NCBI GenBank assembly: GCA_020698575.1
Contig: CM036242.1
Location: 5,369,254-5,433,253 of the forward strand
Source: Bostrychus sinensis
Lineage: Eukaryota; Chordata; Actinopteri; Gobiiformes; Eleotridae
Direction: 5' to 3'
DNA length: 64,000 nucleotides
Below, piece after piece: positions 59,541 through 64,000 of the stretch (within the stretch, counting starts at the first letter, position 1; every line of letters starts with the position of its first letter). A program made the position numbers and the translations under genes. Under the pieces are notes generated by a model. That model saw only the letters and a list, made by a program, of their open reading frames with translations. It ran no database searches and was not told where the DNA came from.

Positions 59541-60236
59541 CAGTGTTGCCAGATTGGGCGGTTTCCCGCCCAATTGGGCTACTTTTGCTCTCTCTCGGCA
59601 GAAAAAAATAGCGTTGGGCGGGTGTATAATATTTGGGCTATTTTTAGACTTATGGGGCGGGATTTTGAAAATGTAAAATAAACTTATTTTAATATTTTTA
59701 AATTTCCTGATAAATAATTGTATATATTTGCTGGTTATTGATGAATAAAATTAATTTGTAAAATAGAAGTAGTAATATTAGTGTCATTAGTTATCAATCA
59801 CATGTCTAATTATGGACCTTGATTGGTTGAAAAAAGTAAAAACTCTGCAGCCCTGTGAGCGCAGACGGGCCAACAGTGTTTCCTCTCAAGCTTGGAGTTG
59901 TAGCGTTTAGCAACCTGCCGAAGTGGGGGAAATACAAGAAATCGTACAGGAAGGAGACTGACCCAGAAATAAAAATGTGGATCGCCCCTGTCCCAGAGGA
60001 GTGCAAGCATGTGAGAGCTATTTGTTTTTCTGATTACACTCATTGTGGAGACTGTTTATTACTTTTTCCATTGGCAGTTGTGAAGTTTTGTGTGCTCAAA
60101 ATATGTTATTTCATATGTATTACAGTTTTAACATTAAGATTGTAGAACGGTTGTGATTTGGGCGGGTTTTTATTGCGTTTGGCGGGTTTTACGTTATATT
60201 TGGGCTGGAAACTCTCAGTCAGATCTGGCAACCCTG
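59541..60236 (+). mobile_element. hAT element with perfect 8-bp duplication
   Basis: Termini CAGTGTTGCCAGATTGGGCG and the inverse ..AGATCTGGCAACCCTG, flanked by GCTGGAGT on both sides (59533-59540 and 60237-60244). 'Gggcgggttt' blocks occur near both ends. It contains a short reading frame on the plus strand. Confidence 0.9.
59855..60145 (+). pseudogene. Short hAT-borne frame, possible N-terminus of a BED-finger transposase
   Basis: Ninety-six codons inside the hAT element. The middle reads NLPKWGKYKKSYRKETDPEI and KMWIAPVP. A 'K+Y+k.Y..eW....l..Wl' block ahead of Cys/His pairs is the usual start of BED-finger hAT-like proteins, and EECKHVRAICFSDYTHC follows here in damaged form. The last 35 residues are hydrophobic and probably non-coding. 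No RNase-H-like catalytic core is present. Probably a deletion derivative of an autonomous element. Confidence 0.4.
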
Positions 60237-60244
60237 GCTGGAGT

Positions 60245-60639
60245 TATGTGTGACACTGTTCCTCTGAGTCATGTTTGGACCCAGTATCTACTATGACTCT
60301 GTCCAGTTCTGGACCAACCATGACTCCAGCATCATCTGATCCAATGCTTCTCCTAAAGTGAAAATATTAACTACATTGGCAGAAACATAAATATAAATAT
60401 AAACTGGCCCACTTTAGGTTGTACTGCACACCCATTTAGGTATTTGTCCTTCTGTCCCACTTCATAAAGTAATGTCCCTCTTTTTCATTGGTGCTCAGTG
60501 GTACTGACAAAAAAGAGATTCAAGTTAAGAACAACAAGGTCAGAATTTCTTGTGTAGGAATGTACAACAAAAATGTAAAATAATTAAAAACCTGTGGGCA
60601 TCTTGTTGGAATATGGTTGGTATAATAATAACCCTAGTA
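60245..60639. other. Mostly unannotated, with a decayed centre fragment
   Basis: 60250-60335 contains 'gttcctctgagtcatg' and 'accaaccatgactccagc', remnants of the palindromic family's centre. The rest is unrecognised. Confidence 0.4.
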
Positions 60640-61454
60640 TTAAGAGGTTAAAAAGGGTTTGTTTGGGGGAGCTAAATAATAAAGACCTAATCAGCTGTAC
60701 TTAAACTACAATTTATAACATGGTGCAAACATAACTCCCACAAGCATAGACAGAGTTTTTTTTTATAGAAAAAAAAATTACAGAAAATACACTTCCAGTT
60801 ATAACTCAAGTCTATGTACAACTGAAAGGATTTTTGGTTTAATTTATTCAAAATACACTACATTCATAATTCTATTACATTAATTATAACATCTCAGTCG
60901 CGTTCAGCATTTCCCCAGCAAAGTGATGTTTCTTGAAGTTAAGAAACTGTTTCTATCACTGCCCATTAAATGATGGAAGTTTCTTTTTGTTTCCTGTTTT
61001 TGTTTATGACTGAGTAATTTACATTCACACACACATCCATGCGCATGCACACAAACCTTTTTTTTTATTTATTTTTTTCCCTGGTCCACATCCACCACGC
61101 AATGACCACCCACGTTTTTGTGATTGGTGTGTCAATTGTATGGAATGTAATTATGGCAGAACATGACTTAGGGTTCACTTGTAAATACTGTATTGTCACC
61201 TGAACTATGTAACTAAACTATATAATCAAAGACATCAGGTCATGTGTGGCATTGTTCCCCAGTGTCATGGTGCTGACACAGACTCACAACCCACAGTTAA
61301 ATTTTACCAAATTTTCTGCTGTAAAAGGTATTAGAAAAGAAAGAAAGCTTTTACCCATTTTAAATGATTGTTTTTTACCTGACACAGAGAGGTAATATCT
61401 ATCAAAAAAAAAATCAGTTCAAATTGCAAATTCTAACACTTTGTCTTTTCAGTG
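60640..61454. mobile_element. Palindromic element, terminal type II, centre and right arm
   Basis: Centre-flank similarity starts near 60640 ('aatcagctgtacttaaacta'). It continues through 'cactgcccattaaatgatgg' (60957), is interrupted at about 60977-61215 by unrelated sequence, and resumes with 'gacatcaggtcatgtgtggc' (61230). It ends with the type II arm and ..TTGTCTTTTCAGTG at 61454. The left arm is missing. It is the reverse-arm partner type of 40903 and 62359. Confidence 0.7.
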
Positions 61455-62358
61455 CACTTTTTGAGGTGGTCACCCTACTCCTGATCTCTCACCAGTGTGT
61501 TGTTTTACAGTATTGTACTGCAGAAATGGTAATTTACAGTAAAACTAAATTCCGGCAACCACAGCGGCCAGTTCTTTGTTTTGTTTTTTGTTTTTTTTAG
61601 CATAATTTTACTTTTTTTTTTGTAAAGTGCATAGTTGAGGAGACCACATGTGAACATATTACAAATGTACACATGTACTGAGACGTTTTGCACAGCTGCA
61701 GATGGAGCAGTACAGTTCTGTCAGTGGAGAGGACTGTGAAGAGCTTAACTCAAGCAGAAAATAAAAAATCAAAATTTATCCGTGATAAACAGTACGTACC
61801 AAATAATTACCTGCTTTTCAATCAGAAAAACAGCCATGTCTGTGCTCAGCTGTGTGTGGGGCAGTCTGTATATTTTATTTATATTGTGACGTTTATTTTT
61901 CCTCATTTCCTTATGAATAAATGTACAGTAGAGAGGAAAGTGTGCATTGGCATCCTCTTGTGCATGAAATCCCCTCTAAGTGATGATTGAATTATTCATT
62001 TCATATGCAGTGAAGTGTTTTAATTCCTTGAAGCTTTTTTTGGTGGAGAATTACATAATTTAAATGATGTACAAATTAAAGATGTGTAACAGAAGACATT
62101 TTTACTAACATGGAAAACCCTCTCTAGTTTGTTTTATCCAAGGAACTTGAAAAAGGAATAAAATGTCACAACCTCCTGTCCAGATTCCTTTCTTGTTAAA
62201 CTAAATCACACCTGGATGAGAATGTGCTTTGACGTTTATTGAATATGATCTGTTATAGTGAGAGTACTGTGGTTAATTTCCATTGATGGTTGCATTAAAC
62301 TTTAAAAAATTCATATAGCCAATAACTTGTAGTAACTCCACTCCATAATTTACTTACA
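61455..62358. other. Unannotated stretch
   Basis: T-rich; no gene or bounded repeat recognised apart from the 'acagtaaaactaaattccgg' block at 61536. Confidence 0.4.
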
Positions 62359-62641
62359 CACTGAAAAGAAAAAGTGTTAGAATTTGCAATTTGAACTGAT
62401 TTTTTTGGATAGATATTACCCTCTGTGTCAGGTAAAAAACAATCATTTAAAATGGGTAAAAGCTATCATTTTTAACACTTTTTACAGCAGAAAATTGGGT
62501 AAAATTTAACTGTGGGTTGTGAGTCTGTGTCAGCACCATGACACTGGGGAACAATGCCACACATGACCTGATGTCTTTGAGATAAAAAAAATAAAATAAA
62601 AAAAAAAAGGGCTGCAATCTAATGCATTCACTCCCATCATG
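62359..62641. repeat. Palindromic family, terminal type II, single left arm
   Basis: CACTGAAAAGAAAAAGTGTT, then the type II arm, then the core 'gacactggggaacaatgcca' (62539) and 'cactcccatcat'. It stops abruptly at 62641. Confidence 0.78.
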
Positions 62642-62828
62642 GTGTCAAGTTAAAACATGCAATCCATATTGTCAACTGTTTTTAGCTTTAGCTTTAGCTG
62701 TGCAGTTTTCCCACACTTGAAAGGGACAGGTCTCAGTTCTGAAGGAATAAGCAGAACTTCAGGCCTTTAAGTAATTTTTAATCCTCTTATTATGTTTTCA
62801 GCATTGATTTTCCAATGACCACAATCAG

Positions 62829-62981
62829 GTGAAAAACCGGCTGTCCCTCCAGAGTCTCCATGAGAACCTGGATCCCACACAGCGGTTCTACGACTTAATG
62901 CTCAACCTTAGTAGCTTCCTTCGTGCTTGTGCTGCCAGCCGCTGTGTTGATTCTGCACCCGGTGTCTTACCAAAAAACTGA
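62829..62981 (+). CDS. Candidate coding exon, unknown protein
   Basis: After a T-rich tract and ACCACAATCAG (possible splice acceptor), 51 codons stay open to a TGA. They read VKNRLSLQSLHENLDPTQRF, then YDLMLNLSSFLRACAASRC and a short VDSAPGVLPKN end. Composition is much more GC-rich and CpG-containing than the surroundings, and the amphipathic Leu pattern is protein-like. I do not recognise a family. It could be a terminal host exon, a retrocopy or part of an unidentified mobile element. The same frame is blocked by TGA just upstream (near 62805), so if real it must be spliced. Confidence 0.35.
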   Translation: MKNRLSLQSLHENLDPTQRFYDLMLNLSSFLRACAASRCVDSAPGVLPKN

Positions 62982-63084
62982 AACTTCTGCTAGGATTTTA
63001 TTACAGGAATAAGAGTTGTTTTTTCTTTGAGTGTAAAAAGGTCGTAGTCCACTTACTCACCATTGTGTACTTTATTCTAAAGTT

Positions 63085-63930
63085 AATCTGACTTCCTTAT
63101 GTGCCCGACGCCTTGTTCATTGGTATGTATTCATTTACAAAACCATTTTGGGTAGTATTCCATCATATTTGTCGAGTCCAGCCATTCCCAAAGTCAAGAC
63201 TGTGGTGGCCCCCTTAAATTCCTGAAAATCCCTCGCGGACCCCCAACGATAAAACCTCCCTCTATGCAAAAGACTCTGCCATGTTTATCTTCATATGTTT
63301 TTTTTTATAAAAAAACATTACAAAAACACTGATTATTGACTAAAAGTTGTTTAAAGTAATATTTTAAAACAAGTATACAACTGTAATTAATTTCAAATGT
63401 TTTTATGTACTTAATGTTTTTAGGTATTTAATATTTTCATTGACTTTTTATATTTTTGTATGTTTTATTTGTTTTTATGAACCAAAACCGTGTCTGAAAT
63501 AGTAATAATAAAAAAATAATAATAAATTCAAAATGAAATTGAAGCCTATAGACAGCCTCTGGGGGCCCCCCTGTAGTACCTTCGCGGACCCCTAGGGGGC
63601 CCCGGACCCCACTTTGGGAACTGCTGGTCTAGTCTTTTAATAAGAAAAAATGGAAGTTACAATCTTCGATCTATGGATGTTTTACAATTTACTGTTCCCA
63701 AAGTACGAACTGAACTGGACAAGAAAGGATTGAGGTTTTCAGCACCAAACACCTGGAACAAATTACAATCTGAACTTCAACTTCAAGCACTTGTTACACC
63801 GAATGAGTTCAAAGCTCTTGTGAAATCATCGCAATTTACCTCATCTGTGTGTAAATGTTTTATAGGAGAAAGTTTTAATGTGTTTGTGAATATCTGTTGT
63901 AACTTGCTGCTGCCCTCTTGGCCAGGTTTT
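63085..63930 (+). pseudogene. LINE C-terminal fragment, split by a hAT element
   Basis: With the intervening hAT set aside, one frame reads through: CARRLVHWYVFIYKTILGS before it, then NLRSMDVLQFTVPKVRTEL and GLRFSAPNTWNKLQSELQL after it, with stop-free continuation to about 63850. FSAP.tWN.LQ.el followed by 'ctgctgccctcttggccagg' (63907) is the C-terminus and 3' untranslated start of the same LINE group as 21795-23035. No catalytic motif remains. Confidence 0.68.
63179..63626. mobile_element. hAT miniature element inside the LINE fragment
   Basis: Starts CAGCCATTCCCAAAGTC and ends with the inverse ACTTTGGGAACTGCTG. GTCGAGTC (63171-63178) and GTCTAGTC (63627-63634) form an 8-bp duplication with one mismatch. 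Ends of the CAG..TTCCCAAAGT type are typical of vertebrate hAT elements. 'Gcggaccccc' and 'gcggacccctagg' repeats lie inside. Confidence 0.9.
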
Positions 63931-64000
63931 TTTGTTTGTTTGTTTGTTTGTTTGTTTGTTAGGATCCCCATTAGCCATTGCCTTGACAATGGCTACTCTT
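63928..64000 (-). repeat. (TTTG)n joined to the 3' tail of a second, minus-strand LINE
   Basis: About eight TTTG units, then GGATCCCCATTAGCC. Read on the minus strand, 'ggctaatggggatcctaac' followed by AAACAAAC repeats is a LINE 3' tail. It continues beyond the window edge. Confidence 0.6.

Overview
The window looks like non-coding DNA, intergenic or deep intronic, from a teleost (ray-finned) fish. Base composition is AT-rich, there are long (TA)n, (ATT)n and (TAA)n tracts, and no intact host gene can be recognised. The mix of mobile elements is typical of fish: L2-like, R4/Dong-like and R2-like LINE fragments, several Tc1 families, a BEL/Pao retrotransposon, a Penelope-like element, hAT, Tigger-like and piggyBac-like relics, and a V-SINE-like tRNA-derived SINE. 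No species can be named from the sequence.

Layout. 0-9 kb: a LINE tail, a 2.17-kb fold-back transposon with a TTA duplication (1653-3823), a palindromic element broken by a Tigger-like element (4430-5607), two hAT miniatures (6855-7274 and 7499-7956) and a minus-strand LINE 3' end. 9-19 kb: a chimeric Tc1 (11111-12045), microsatellites, and an R4/Dong-like LINE on the minus strand (15065-16376). 18-30 kb: LINE 3' ends, an inverted pair of one repeat family (about 18980 and 23685), a hAT nested in a hAT (25325-26658), and the best-preserved LINE, L2-like (27750-29656). 30-44 kb: a run of long-palindrome elements, an R2-like LINE relic, a Tc1 5' end and a piggyBac relic. 44.9-48.6 kb: a 5'-truncated BEL/Pao pol with integrase and a 3' LTR. 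51.7-53 kb: a small CpG-richer island with two weak candidate host exons. 53-64 kb: another palindromic element split by a SINE, a Penelope-like insertion with a perfect 14-bp duplication and a hammerhead-ribozyme motif, a hAT with a short transposase-like ORF, more palindromic elements, one candidate exon (62829-62981), and a LINE 3' end split by a hAT.

No operon or host pathway is visible. The strongest signal that ordinary gene annotation would miss is a family of about 0.9-1 kb palindromic elements, with at least ten copies or fragments here. They share one inner core but carry at least four different outer terminal inverted repeats. The second is the Penelope-like insertion with its ribozyme motif. 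All retroelement and transposase coding sequences here are truncated or broken by stops and frameshifts, so they are annotated as pseudogenes. Family names come from recognised protein or terminal motifs. No database search was possible.
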